Assembly (NCBI GenBank): GCA_031273775.1
Contig: JAISRF010000118.1
Coordinates: forward strand, 1 to 8,366
Length of the DNA stretch: 8,366 nt
Origin: Oscillospiraceae bacterium
GTDB taxonomy: Bacteria; Bacillota; Clostridia; Oscillospirales; Acutalibacteraceae
Reading direction: 5' to 3'
In this document: piece by piece, positions 1 to 6,315 of the stretch
Layout: every line of letters begins with the position of its first letter
Position numbering within the stretch: the first letter of the stretch is position 1
The notes under the pieces: generated by a model
What the model was told of the DNA's origin: nothing
Databases searched by the model: none
What the model saw: only the letters and a program-made list of their open reading frames with translations
Translations under genes and position numbers: made by a program

Positions 1-157
1 CCCACAGAATATGCACACGGGTGGGGTCGGAAAACATTTTGTACAAGCTGGAAAGCTTCTGAAACTCTGCAAGCGGCGGCATTTGACCGCGCACTTCGTC
101 CACGACATCGCCGTGGATAACGTCACAGTCACAGATAAGATTTTGTTTGTCGAACAT
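1..157 (-). CDS. ArsR/SmtB-family metal-sensing repressor, N-terminal part (cut by window edge)
   Basis: Reading the minus strand from the ATG at 157-155 gives 52 codons without a stop before the window ends. The peptide starts MFDKQNLICDCDVIHGDVVD, and its last residues include KLSSLYKMFSDPTRVHILW (residues 34-52). The pattern 'L-x-K-x-[FL]-[SG]-D-x-[TS]-R-x-x-I-L' is the first helix segment of the ArsR/SmtB winged-helix domain. The N-terminal C9-D-C11 pair plus H15 resembles the N-terminal metal-binding arm of CadC-like and related clostridial repressors, which release DNA on binding Cd, Zn or Pb. The DNA-recognition helix and C-terminus lie outside the window. AGGAG at 169-173 precedes the ATG by 11 nt, slightly long, but no other in-frame start is available. 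Family members often precede a heavy-metal P-type ATPase; whether that holds here cannot be seen. The inducing metal is unknown. Confidence 0.72.
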   Translation of the reverse strand, partial: MFDKQNLICDCDVIHGDVVDEVRGQMPPLAEFQKLSSLYKMFSDPTRVHILW

Positions 158-181
158 ACAGGCATATACTCCTTTTTACAA

Positions 182-197
182 TTGAATGATTGCTCAA
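182..197. promoter_or_regulatory. Possible ArsR/SmtB-type operator
   Basis: TTGAATGATTGCTCAA is an imperfect inverted repeat (TTGA, 8-nt centre, TCAA). It sits just downstream of the predicted transcription start of the ArsR-type gene. ArsR/SmtB operators are often short imperfect palindromes at or near the promoter of the repressor gene, so autoregulation is plausible. The symmetry is limited to four bases per arm, so this is a candidate only. Confidence 0.35.
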
Positions 198-206
198 CTA
201 TTTGTA

Positions 207-235
207 ATAATATGCGGAGTTTCGCGATTTGTCAA
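207..235 (-). promoter_or_regulatory. Sigma-A promoter of the ArsR-type gene
   Basis: On the minus strand, a perfect -35 box TTGACA (235-230) is followed after 17 nt by TATTAT (212-207), five of six matches to the -10 consensus. Transcription would start near 200, giving a leader of about 43 nt before the ATG at 157. It is divergent from the EF-G-like promoter, with the two -35 boxes about 35 bp apart. Confidence 0.7.
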
Positions 236-270
236 GAGAAATTTAATAAAAAATTAGTCAGATTGGCATA

Positions 271-300
271 TTGATTTTTTGAAAGCAAACATGATATAAT
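271..300 (+). promoter_or_regulatory. Sigma-A promoter (extended -10) of the EF-G-like/ispDF unit
   Basis: TTGATT (271-276) and a perfect TATAAT (295-300) are separated by 18 nt. TGA directly before the -10 box makes it an extended -10 (TGn). Transcription would start near 307, leaving a leader of about 39 nt before the TTG start at 346. Confidence 0.7.
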
Positions 301-345
301 AGTTACCGGTTGTTTATATATTATAAATAGGAGTGTGTATACATC

Positions 346-2418
346 TTGAAGCCTTATTCCGCCGAAAAAATCAAAAATATCGCGCTCCTGGGGCATGGAA
401 GCTCCGGGAAAACCAGTCTCGCGGAGGCAATGCTTTTTACCGCCGGCGCCACCGACCGTCTGGGTAAAATAGCGGACGGAAACACGGTGATGGACTTTGA
501 CCCGGAAGAAAAGAAGCGCAAGGTGTCTGTCGCCGCCGCCGCCGCTTCGCTCGAATGGAAGGACACAAAGCTTAATCTTCTGGACGCCCCCGGCCTGTTT
601 GATTTCGCGGGAGGCAGTTCTGAGAGTCTGCGTGCGGCGGAAACGGCACTGATTGTCCTTTCCGGAAAGTCGGGACTGACCGTAGGCGCCCAAAAAGCGT
701 ATAAAGCCGCAAGCTTGGCTAAACGCGCAAAAATTTTCTTTGTTTCCAAGCTTGACTCCGAAAACGCCGATTATTACAAGGTTCTTGCTGCCCTAAAGGA
801 AAAATTCGGCGCGTCTGTCTGCCCGGTTGTCGTACCGGAAATGGCGGGTGACGCGGTGATGAGTTATGTTAACCTTGTCACCGGCAAGAGCTGGGTGTAT
901 AAGGACGGAAAATCCGTCGAGGCTCCCGCGGCGGATTTAGGCGATCGGCGGGAAGAGCTGTACAACGCTTTGCATGAAGCCGTCGCCCTGACGGATGAAG
1001 CGCTGATGGAAAAATATTTTTCCGGTGAGGCTCTTACGGCGGACGAAATCCGCAAGGGCATAGCCGAGGGCGTCCGTTCCGGCGACATTACCCCCGTGCT
1101 GTGCGGCGCCGGGCTGAATTGCGAAGGAATTGACCTTTTACTCAATTTTTTGGCGGCTGAGGCCCCAAGCTCCAAGAGTGCCTCGGAACCCGCGATGGAC
1201 GATTCCGGCGGGGAAATCACGCTGGATGTGGACGAAGACGCGCCCGCGGCGGCGGTAGTGTTCAAGACGGTTGCCGATCCGTTTGTTGGTAAGCTTTCAT
1301 TTTTTAAGGTGGTTTCCGGCAAGCTTTCAACCTCCTCCCATGTGGTTAACGCCCGCACCGGGGAGGCTGAACGCATCGGTAAGGTCATGTACATTCACGG
1401 CTCCAAACAGGAGGAGACGACCCAAATCGCCGCGGGAGACATCGGCGCGGTCGCGAAGTTGGGCGGCGTAATCACCGGCGACACCTTATGCGACGCCGCG
1501 CGTAAAGTCACCCTGAAAGGCGTGGAATTCCCAGCGGCAACCCTTTCCATGGCCGTTCACCCCAAAGCCAAGGGCGATGAGGAAAAAATCGCCGCCGGGC
1601 TTTTCCGCCTAATTGAAGAAGACCCCACACTGGTGTTTGAAACCAACGTTGAGACCCGGGAGCAGATTATCTCCGGACTTGGCGAACAGCATCTGGACGT
1701 TGTCGCGTCCAAGCTAAAATCGAAATTCGGGGCAGAGGTCGAACTCACTATTCCGCGCGTTGCTTACCGCGAAACCATTCGTAAAAAGGTGAAGGTGCAG
1801 GGCAGGCATAAAAAACAGTCGGGCGGGCACGGGCAGTTTGGCGATGTGTGGATTGAGTTTGAGCCCACAGACAGCGATTCACTGGTCTTTGAGGAAAAAG
1901 TGTTCGGCGGCGCGGTGCCCAGAAATTTTTTCCCTGCCGTGGAAAAGGGTCTGCTCGACTGTGTTGGAAAGGGCGTACTGGCCGGTTACCCGGTGGTGGG
2001 GTTGAAAGCCACGCTGGTGGATGGTTCTTACCATCCGGTGGATTCTTCCGAAATGAGCTTTAAGATGGCGGCGGCACTGGCTTATAAGGCTGGGTTGCCG
2101 CAAGCGTCTCCCAGTTTGTTGGAGCCGATCGGGCTTTTGAAAGCGGTCGTCCCGGACGAACATATGGGCGACGTGATTGGCGATGTGAACAAGCGCCGGG
2201 GCAGGGTGCTGGGAATGAACCCCGCCGAAGACGGGCAGGAAATTGATGCCGAGGTTCCGATGGCGGAGATGGGCGATTTTTCCGTAACACTGCGTTCCAT
2301 TACGCAAGGCAGGGGCAGTTTCACATTGGCGTTTGAGCGGTATGAGGACGCGCCGCCTCAGGTTTCGCAAAAGGTGATCGAGGAAGCAAAAGCCGCCGGA
2401 CACGGGAAAGAAGAGTGA
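346..2418 (+). CDS. fusA: EF-G-like translational GTPase (EF-G2-type paralogue of elongation factor G)
   Basis: This 690-residue protein has the full EF-G layout: GTPase domain (about 1-270), beta-barrel domain II (about 300-385), domain III (about 395-470), domain IV (about 470-590, with RVAYRETIRKK at 471-481 and QSGGHGQFGD at 491-500) and domain V (about 590-680). The P-loop is GHGSSGKT (16-23). The other G motifs deviate from canonical EF-G: G3 is DAPG (80-83) instead of DTPG, and G4 is SKLD (134-137) instead of NKxD. The G2 Thr position appears to be Ser61, inside an alanine-rich stretch. This matches the EF-G2-like group of Clostridia and not the main EF-G encoded beside rpsG and tuf. 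Canonical EF-G drives ribosomal translocation; the paralogue's exact role is not settled. The start is TTG, with AGGAG at 329-333 and a 12-nt gap; a stop at 328-330 excludes upstream in-frame starts. ispDF follows after 33 nt, probably on the same transcript. Confidence 0.9.
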   Translation: MKPYSAEKIKNIALLGHGSSGKTSLAEAMLFTAGATDRLGKIADGNTVMDFDPEEKKRKVSVAAAAASLEWKDTKLNLLDAPGLFDFAGGSSESLRAAETALIVLSGKSGLTVGAQKAYKAASLAKRAKIFFVSKLDSENADYYKVLAALKEKFGASVCPVVVPEMAGDAVMSYVNLVTGKSWVYKDGKSVEAPAADLGDRREELYNALHEAVALTDEALMEKYFSGEALTADEIRKGIAEGVRSGDITPVLCGAGLNCEGIDLLLNFLAAEAPSSKSASEPAMDDSGGEITLDVDEDAPAAAVVFKTVADPFVGKLSFFKVVSGKLSTSSHVVNARTGEAERIGKVMYIHGSKQEETTQIAAGDIGAVAKLGGVITGDTLCDAARKVTLKGVEFPAATLSMAVHPKAKGDEEKIAAGLFRLIEEDPTLVFETNVETREQIISGLGEQHLDVVASKLKSKFGAEVELTIPRVAYRETIRKKVKVQGRHKKQSGGHGQFGDVWIEFEPTDSDSLVFEEKVFGGAVPRNFFPAVEKGLLDCVGKGVLAGYPVVGLKATLVDGSYHPVDSSEMSFKMAAALAYKAGLPQASPSLLEPIGLLKAVVPDEHMGDVIGDVNKRRGRVLGMNPAEDGQEIDAEVPMAEMGDFSVTLRSITQGRGSFTLAFERYEDAPPQVSQKVIEEAKAAGHGKEE

Positions 2419-2451
2419 AAAACGACAAACGCGATTGAGAGTGAAAATATA

Positions 2452-3711
2452 TTGAACAACCAAATCGGCGGTGTTTCGGCTGTGATTGCGGCGGCGGGAC
2501 AGGGAAACCGGATGGACGGTGTCAATAAATTGGCGCTGCCACTTCGTGGTGTGCCCGTGCTTGCCCGAACCCTGCTTGCCTTTGAGAACGCAGAGTGTAT
2601 TACGGAAATTATTGTCGCGGCGCGGCCGGGCGGAGAGAATGACGTTTTTGCGTTGGCGGAAAAATACGGTGTTACCAAGCTGAAAGCGGTGACAGCAGGT
2701 TCAGACACGCGGCAAAAATCGGTGGCGGAAGCGGTAAAGCTCTGTAATCCCGCAAGCGAAACAGTTTGTGTTCATGACGGAGCCCGCCCTCTGATTACAC
2801 CGGAACTGATTAATAAGGCGGTGGAAACGGCGGCAAAAACCGCGGGCGGCGCGGCGCTTGCGGTTCGGGTAAAGGATACCGTGAAAATGGCGGATGGCAA
2901 TCAAATAATTGCCCAAACTCCGAACCGAAGCCAGTTGTGGAATGTACAAACACCGCAGGTATTTCCTCTAAAAAAATATAAACAGGCGCTCTCAAAAGCG
3001 TTTGCGGACGGCTGTGATTTTACCGATGACTGCGCCCTGTTTGAGCACAGCGGTCTGCCGGTAACGCTGGAGACCGGCGACTACAAAAACATAAAAATTA
3101 CAACTCCGGAGGATATTACCGTGGCGGAGGCGTTTGTTCAATTTCAGATTAAGGATTCAGATATTGGGGACAATTCCCCGAAAAACATCCCAGTTGCCGC
3201 GCCTCAAGCGCTTGTGCATGATGGTGAAAAAGCACTCAGAATCGGGCACGGGTATGACGTTCATCGGCTTGTGCCGGAGCGCAAGCTTATTTTAGGCGGC
3301 GTACATATCCCTCATACACTGGGGCTTTTGGGGCATTCGGACGCGGATGTACTCCTTCACGCCGTGACGGACGCTTTATTGGGAGCCGCCGCGCTGGGCG
3401 ACATAGGGCGGCATTTTCCGCCCGGCGATGCGGAATATAAAGACGCGGACAGCCGGAAATTTTTAAAACAGGTTGGAATGCTTCTGGCAAAAAAAGGGTA
3501 TACGCCCGGCAATATTGACGCGACTGTTGTGGCTCAAAGACCCCAATTGGCGCCATATATTAACGAAATGCGTGAAAATATTGCCGGGGTGTTGGGAATT
3601 CATTCAGAATTCGTGAACGTGAAAGCAACCACGGAAGAGAACCTGGGTTTTTCGGGGCGGGAAGAGGGAATCGCCGCCCACGCTGTTTGCACGGTTATAT
3701 ATACGGCTTAA
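2452..3711 (+). CDS. ispDF: Bifunctional IspD-IspF enzyme of the MEP isoprenoid pathway
   Basis: A 419-residue fusion of two isoprenoid enzymes. Residues 1 to about 230 are IspD, which joins CTP and methylerythritol 4-phosphate to give CDP-methylerythritol. Its nucleotide-binding loop is AAAGQGNRMDGVNK (13-26), with VHDGARP at 107-113, R159 in TPNRSQLW, and NIKITTPED at 213-221. Residues about 261-419 are IspF, which cyclises CDP-methylerythritol 2-phosphate to methylerythritol cyclodiphosphate with release of CMP. The zinc ligands expected from E. coli IspF (D8, H10, H42) fall at D269, H271 and H303, and the active-site stretches HSDAD (295-299) and KATTEENLGF (391-400) are present. A linker of about 30 residues rich in polar residues and proline joins the halves. 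The start is TTG with only a weak upstream purine stretch (GAGAGTGA at 2437-2444); no better in-frame start precedes the conserved VSAVIAAAG. IspE, the intervening step, is not in the window. The enzyme should be cytosolic. Confidence 0.95.
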   Translation: MNNQIGGVSAVIAAAGQGNRMDGVNKLALPLRGVPVLARTLLAFENAECITEIIVAARPGGENDVFALAEKYGVTKLKAVTAGSDTRQKSVAEAVKLCNPASETVCVHDGARPLITPELINKAVETAAKTAGGAALAVRVKDTVKMADGNQIIAQTPNRSQLWNVQTPQVFPLKKYKQALSKAFADGCDFTDDCALFEHSGLPVTLETGDYKNIKITTPEDITVAEAFVQFQIKDSDIGDNSPKNIPVAAPQALVHDGEKALRIGHGYDVHRLVPERKLILGGVHIPHTLGLLGHSDADVLLHAVTDALLGAAALGDIGRHFPPGDAEYKDADSRKFLKQVGMLLAKKGYTPGNIDATVVAQRPQLAPYINEMRENIAGVLGIHSEFVNVKATTEENLGFSGREEGIAAHAVCTVIYTA

Positions 3712-3741
3712 CCGGTGAAAAACCCTTCGATTTTTCGCTGG
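3712..3741 (+). other. Hairpin immediately after the ispDF stop codon
   Basis: CCGGTGAAAAA (3712-3722) pairs with TTTTTCGCTGG (3731-3741) over 11 positions, two of them G-U, around the 8-nt loop CCCTTCGA. The T run lies inside the stem and is not followed by a T tail, so this is not a standard Rho-independent terminator. It could protect the 3' end of the message or slow polymerase. Confidence 0.45.
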
Positions 3742-3906
3742 ATTTGCCGTAAAATCGCAGGAACCCTATTTTACCTAAATATAAATATCACAAAGCTTGA
3801 ATTTATCACAAACAGGAAAGATTTTTTGTTTGGATAATTAATGGGTCTGAATATCCGCCGGACCTTTTTCGGTTTACCGGCGCCGATAATAAAGCTGACT
3901 CTAACC

Positions 3907-3985
3907 TCAAACCCCTTTCCCGCATAAACTGGTATAGACCGCCGAAATCGGTCGAACCTTTGCGGGAAAGGGGTTGATCTTTTTA
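3907..3985 (+). terminator. Large inverted repeat with T tract, probable terminator of the EF-G-like/ispDF transcript
   Basis: AACCCCTTTCCCGCA (3910-3924) is the exact reverse complement of TGCGGGAAAGGGGTT (3961-3975). With one bulged A the stem gains two more pairs, out to 3907 and 3977. The 36-nt interior carries a smaller stem, GACCG (3937-3941) with CGGTC (3949-3953). TCTTTTTA (3978-3985) follows on the plus strand, while the other flank has no T run in the minus orientation. This favours a plus-strand terminator. The large interior is unusual, so a small palindromic repeat element is the alternative. Confidence 0.5.
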
Positions 3986-3989
3986 TACT
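3960..3989 (+). promoter_or_regulatory. Weak candidate promoter for the DUF3343/desulfurase pair
   Basis: TATACT (3984-3989) matches the -10 consensus at five of six positions. The only spaced partner is the poor -35 TTGCGG (3960-3965) at 18 nt. It overlaps the right arm of the inverted repeat and would start transcription near 3996, about 66 nt before the ATG at 4062. I see no better candidate in the gap. Confidence 0.25.
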
Positions 3990-4061
3990 GTCATCGTCAT
4001 TTTAACGCGGTCCGGCTAAAAAACTCAAAGACAGCACAAAGTTAAATGAGGGTTATGTTAA

Positions 4062-4274
4062 ATGGACAAAACGCTAATCATGGTTTCTTCTGTCACCTAC
4101 GCCATTAAAGGCCGGGATTTGCTGAGAAACCACGGGATTAAAGCATATATTGAGCGGACACCCAACGCCAGCGACCGCGTTGGCTGCGGGTACAGCATTA
4201 TGATTTTCGGCAATATAAGCGCCGCCCTTCAACTGTTAAAGTCAGCGGGAATAAAGGTTCTGGGAACCGTATAA
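4062..4274 (+). CDS. DUF3343 family protein, putative sulfur/selenium carrier
   Basis: A 70-residue soluble protein with the DUF3343 (putative Se/S carrier-like) pattern. It has an opening beta strand and helix (IMVSSVTYAIKGRDLL, 6-21), an R-T-P segment (32-34), and the hallmark GCGYSI (41-46), followed by a helix and a final strand (60-68). C42 is the only cysteine, and so the obvious candidate to accept a persulfide or selenide; that role is inferred, since the family is not well characterised biochemically. The ATG has GAGGG at 4048-4052 with a 9-nt gap. The NifS-like desulfurase starts 27 nt after its stop, and the two are probably co-transcribed. Members are often found beside NifS-like enzymes or selenium-metabolism genes. 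No signal peptide or membrane segment is seen, and the length fits the small family. Confidence 0.85.
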   Translation: MDKTLIMVSSVTYAIKGRDLLRNHGIKAYIERTPNASDRVGCGYSIMIFGNISAALQLLKSAGIKVLGTV

Positions 4275-4301
4275 TATCGTAAAAAAGAGAGGAAAAACAC
4301 A

Positions 4302-5453
4302 GTGATTTATCTTGATAACGCAGCGACGACAAACCCAAAACCGGAATCGGTACGGCGTGCCGTTTCGCAAACGCTTTTGCGTTTTTCGGTCAATTCAGGG
4401 CGAGGGAGCTACAGCACGGCGGTTTCCGCCGCGGAGCTTATTTATTCGGTGCGCGAAAAGGCGGCTGCGTTTTTCGGCGAACAGAACCCGGAACGCGTGA
4501 TTTTTACGCCGAATTGCACCGCTTCGCTTAATTATGTGTTAAAAGGCTTATTAAAGCCCGGTGACCACTGCATTGTTTCCTCTCTTGAACATAACGCCGT
4601 CATGCGTCCGCTTTACGCGCTGACAAAAAAAGGCGTGACCTATTCGGTTGCCGAGGCTGATTTTTATGACGACGCCGTTACGGTAAACCATTTCCGCCAG
4701 TTGATACAACCGGAAACCCGCCTGATTGTCTGCGCCCATGCCTCGAATTTATTAGGCCTATGCCTGCCGGTGGAGGCTATCGGTGGGCTGTGCCGGGAAC
4801 ATGGAATCACTTTTGCGGTGGACGCGGCGCAAACCGCCGGAATTTTGCCGCTGGATGTGGAAAAAATGAATATAGATTTTTTATGCGTTGCGCCGCACAA
4901 GGGTTTATACGCGCCGATGGGCACGGGAATATTGATTGCCCGCCAAAGTCTTGATACCATTTTGGAGGGCGGAACCGGAACGTCTTCTTATTGCCTTGAG
5001 CAGCCCTCCGATCCTCCGGAACGTTTTGAAAGCGGGACACAGAATCTGCCGGGGATTGCGGGAGTCGGAGCGGGGCTGGATTTCGTGACGGCCAAAACGC
5101 CGGAGCGCATATATACGCACGAGCTTGGACTGGTTACGGCGCTTTACCGCCGGCTGGCAAATACGCCGGGCGTACGGCTGTATACTGAATGCCCCAAAAT
5201 GTGGCATTACGCCCCGGTTTTAGCTTTTAACATCGGCGATATGGAATCCAGCGAGGTTGGGGAGGCTTTGAACAAGGCCGGCTTCGCGGTGAGAACCGGG
5301 TTGCACTGCGCCCCGACCGCGCACCGGCTCATCGGTACACTGCGTCAGGGCGCGGTACGCGTATGCCCATCAGCGTTCACGCGCCAGGAGGACATGTCCG
5401 GTTTTGCGCGGACAGTGGCGTGGATTGCCCTTACGGTTCGCAAACCGCGTTAG
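4302..5453 (+). CDS. NifS-like cysteine desulfurase (class V aminotransferase fold, EF2568-type)
   Basis: This 383-residue PLP enzyme opens with MIYLDNAATTNPKPESV, typical of cysteine desulfurases. Expected active-site residues are visible: H97 in SLEHNAV (ring stacking), D174 and Q177 in FAVDAAQTAG, the PLP lysine K200 in APHKGLYAPMGTG, and the likely sulfur-accepting C336 in RTGLHCAP. The chemistry would be removal of sulfur (or selenium) from cysteine (or selenocysteine) to form alanine and an enzyme-bound persulfide. The sequence resembles the EF2568 family, which in Enterococcus sits in a selenium-dependent hydroxylase cluster, more than housekeeping IscS/SufS. With no IscU or SufU partner here, DUF3343 upstream is the likely acceptor (inference). 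The start is GTG, with AGAGAGG at 4286-4292 and a 9-nt gap. Its last 23 bp overlap the end of rfbD on the other strand. Confidence 0.9.
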   Translation: MIYLDNAATTNPKPESVRRAVSQTLLRFSVNSGRGSYSTAVSAAELIYSVREKAAAFFGEQNPERVIFTPNCTASLNYVLKGLLKPGDHCIVSSLEHNAVMRPLYALTKKGVTYSVAEADFYDDAVTVNHFRQLIQPETRLIVCAHASNLLGLCLPVEAIGGLCREHGITFAVDAAQTAGILPLDVEKMNIDFLCVAPHKGLYAPMGTGILIARQSLDTILEGGTGTSSYCLEQPSDPPERFESGTQNLPGIAGVGAGLDFVTAKTPERIYTHELGLVTALYRRLANTPGVRLYTECPKMWHYAPVLAFNIGDMESSEVGEALNKAGFAVRTGLHCAPTAHRLIGTLRQGAVRVCPSAFTRQEDMSGFARTVAWIALTVRKPR

Positions 5454-6282
5454 CGGCCAAATAATGCGCCAGCGCTTCCTGCCACGGCCTTAGCCGTTTG
5501 AACCCTGCCGCGTCCAGGGATTTCTTGGACAGTCGGGAATTTTTCGGTCTCACCGCGCGGGTGAGGTAGTCTTCGCTGGCGATGTGGTTCACCTTAACTG
5601 TTTTGCCGGCACGGCGGAAAATTTCCTCCGCAAATTCGGCCCAGCTGCAAAAACCCTCGTTGGTGGCGTGATACACGCCGTATTGTTCGGTCACAATCAT
5701 GTCGCACAAAAGCGCGGACAAGTCAGGGGTGTAAGTCGGGGAACCGATTTGGTCGCAAACTACGTTTACTTCACCCTTTTCGGCAAGCCGGAGCATGGTT
5801 TTCACAAAGTTCGCGCCGCACCGACCGAACACCCACGAAATCCGCACAATAAAGTAATTGCTGATCAGCGCGGTGATTTCATCTTCGCCCTGCTGTTTGG
5901 TCAGGCCATAAAAACTCTGTGCGCCGCGTGGGCTGCCGGTTTCAAAGGGCAGATCCCCCTCGCCGCCGAACACGTAGTCGGTGCTGATATACATCAGCGC
6001 CGCGCCGATTTGTTTGCATGCGGCGGCAATGTTGCGGGTGCCGTCCACGTTAATGGCGCGGCAAAGCTCGCGGTTGTCCTCTGCCTTATCCACCGCAGTG
6101 TACGCGGCGCAGTGAATCACGGTGTCCGGGCGGTACGCGAAAATGGCGGAAAGAACCGCGGCGGAATCGGTGATGTCAAAATCCGCCAAATCAACACCCA
6201 ACTTTTCAATCCCGCGGCGGGAAAGCTCCGCCGTCACGTCATGTCCAAGCTGTCCGGCCGCACCGGTGACCATAATTTTCAT
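5431..6282 (-). CDS. rfbD: dTDP-4-dehydrorhamnose reductase
   Basis: A 283-residue short-chain dehydrogenase that catalyses the last step of dTDP-L-rhamnose synthesis: NAD(P)H-dependent reduction of dTDP-4-dehydro-L-rhamnose. Its cofactor loop is TGAAGQLG (6-13), HCAAYTAVDKAE (57-68) is the RmlD-typical stretch, STDYVF is at 100-105, and the catalytic Tyr/Lys pair is Y125 and K129 in FYGLTKQQGE. DQIGSPTYTPDL (177-188) is also characteristic. The length matches the family. The ATG (6282-6280) has AAGGAG upstream, with AGGAG at 6294-6290 and a 7-nt gap. The gene lies 33 nt downstream of rfbB, so the two are one operon with rfbD last. The product supplies rhamnose for cell-surface polysaccharide. 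The stop lies inside the 3' end of the convergent desulfurase gene. Confidence 0.95.
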   Translation of the reverse strand: MKIMVTGAAGQLGHDVTAELSRRGIEKLGVDLADFDITDSAAVLSAIFAYRPDTVIHCAAYTAVDKAEDNRELCRAINVDGTRNIAAACKQIGAALMYISTDYVFGGEGDLPFETGSPRGAQSFYGLTKQQGEDEITALISNYFIVRISWVFGRCGANFVKTMLRLAEKGEVNVVCDQIGSPTYTPDLSALLCDMIVTEQYGVYHATNEGFCSWAEFAEEIFRRAGKTVKVNHIASEDYLTRAVRPKNSRLSKKSLDAAGFKRLRPWQEALAHYLAANAVCEP

Positions 6283-6315
6283 TTTGGATCTCCTTTACTG
6301 TCAACTGATCAGGCT

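Larger units (their letters stand above)
3712..4061. other. 350-base gene-free gap with several hairpins
   Basis: No convincing gene was seen. The gap begins with a hairpin directly after the ispDF stop (3712-3741). A competing stem, CGATTTT (3728-3734) with AAAATCG (3751-3757), shares bases with it. An AT-rich part carries TATCACAAA twice (3786-3794 and 3804-3812). A GC-rich stem, CGCCGG (3856-3861) with CCGGCG (3877-3882), has a 15-nt loop containing a second short ACC/GGT pairing. The large inverted repeat follows at 3907-3977. The last 70 bases lead into the DUF3343 gene. A 28-codon ATG frame at 3841-3927 has no ribosome binding site. Confidence 0.6.

Noticed and set aside
11..274. Plus-strand 87-codon open frame at the left edge
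   Set aside because: The opposite strand encodes a recognisable ArsR-type N-terminus with a promoter and ribosome binding site, and the plus-strand peptide resembles nothing known to me.
529..547. Run of GCC codons as a possible unstable microsatellite
   Set aside because: It has only four perfect GCC units plus GCT within a coding region of high GC content. The alanines replace a small-residue-rich switch region and need no repeat instability to explain them.
232..749. Minus-strand open frames opposite the 5' end of the EF-G-like gene
   Set aside because: They are shadows of a gene with clear GTPase motifs, with low-complexity composition and no initiation signals.
3786..3812. TATCACAAA occurring twice, 18 bp apart, as a possible regulator site or short array
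   Set aside because: There are only two 9-bp copies in AT-rich DNA, with no further units and no clear promoter nearby. This is too little to call a CRISPR array or operator.
3841..3927. 28-codon ATG frame in the gap after ispDF
   Set aside because: No ribosome binding site precedes it, and it ends inside the inverted repeat. Its peptide has no recognisable feature.
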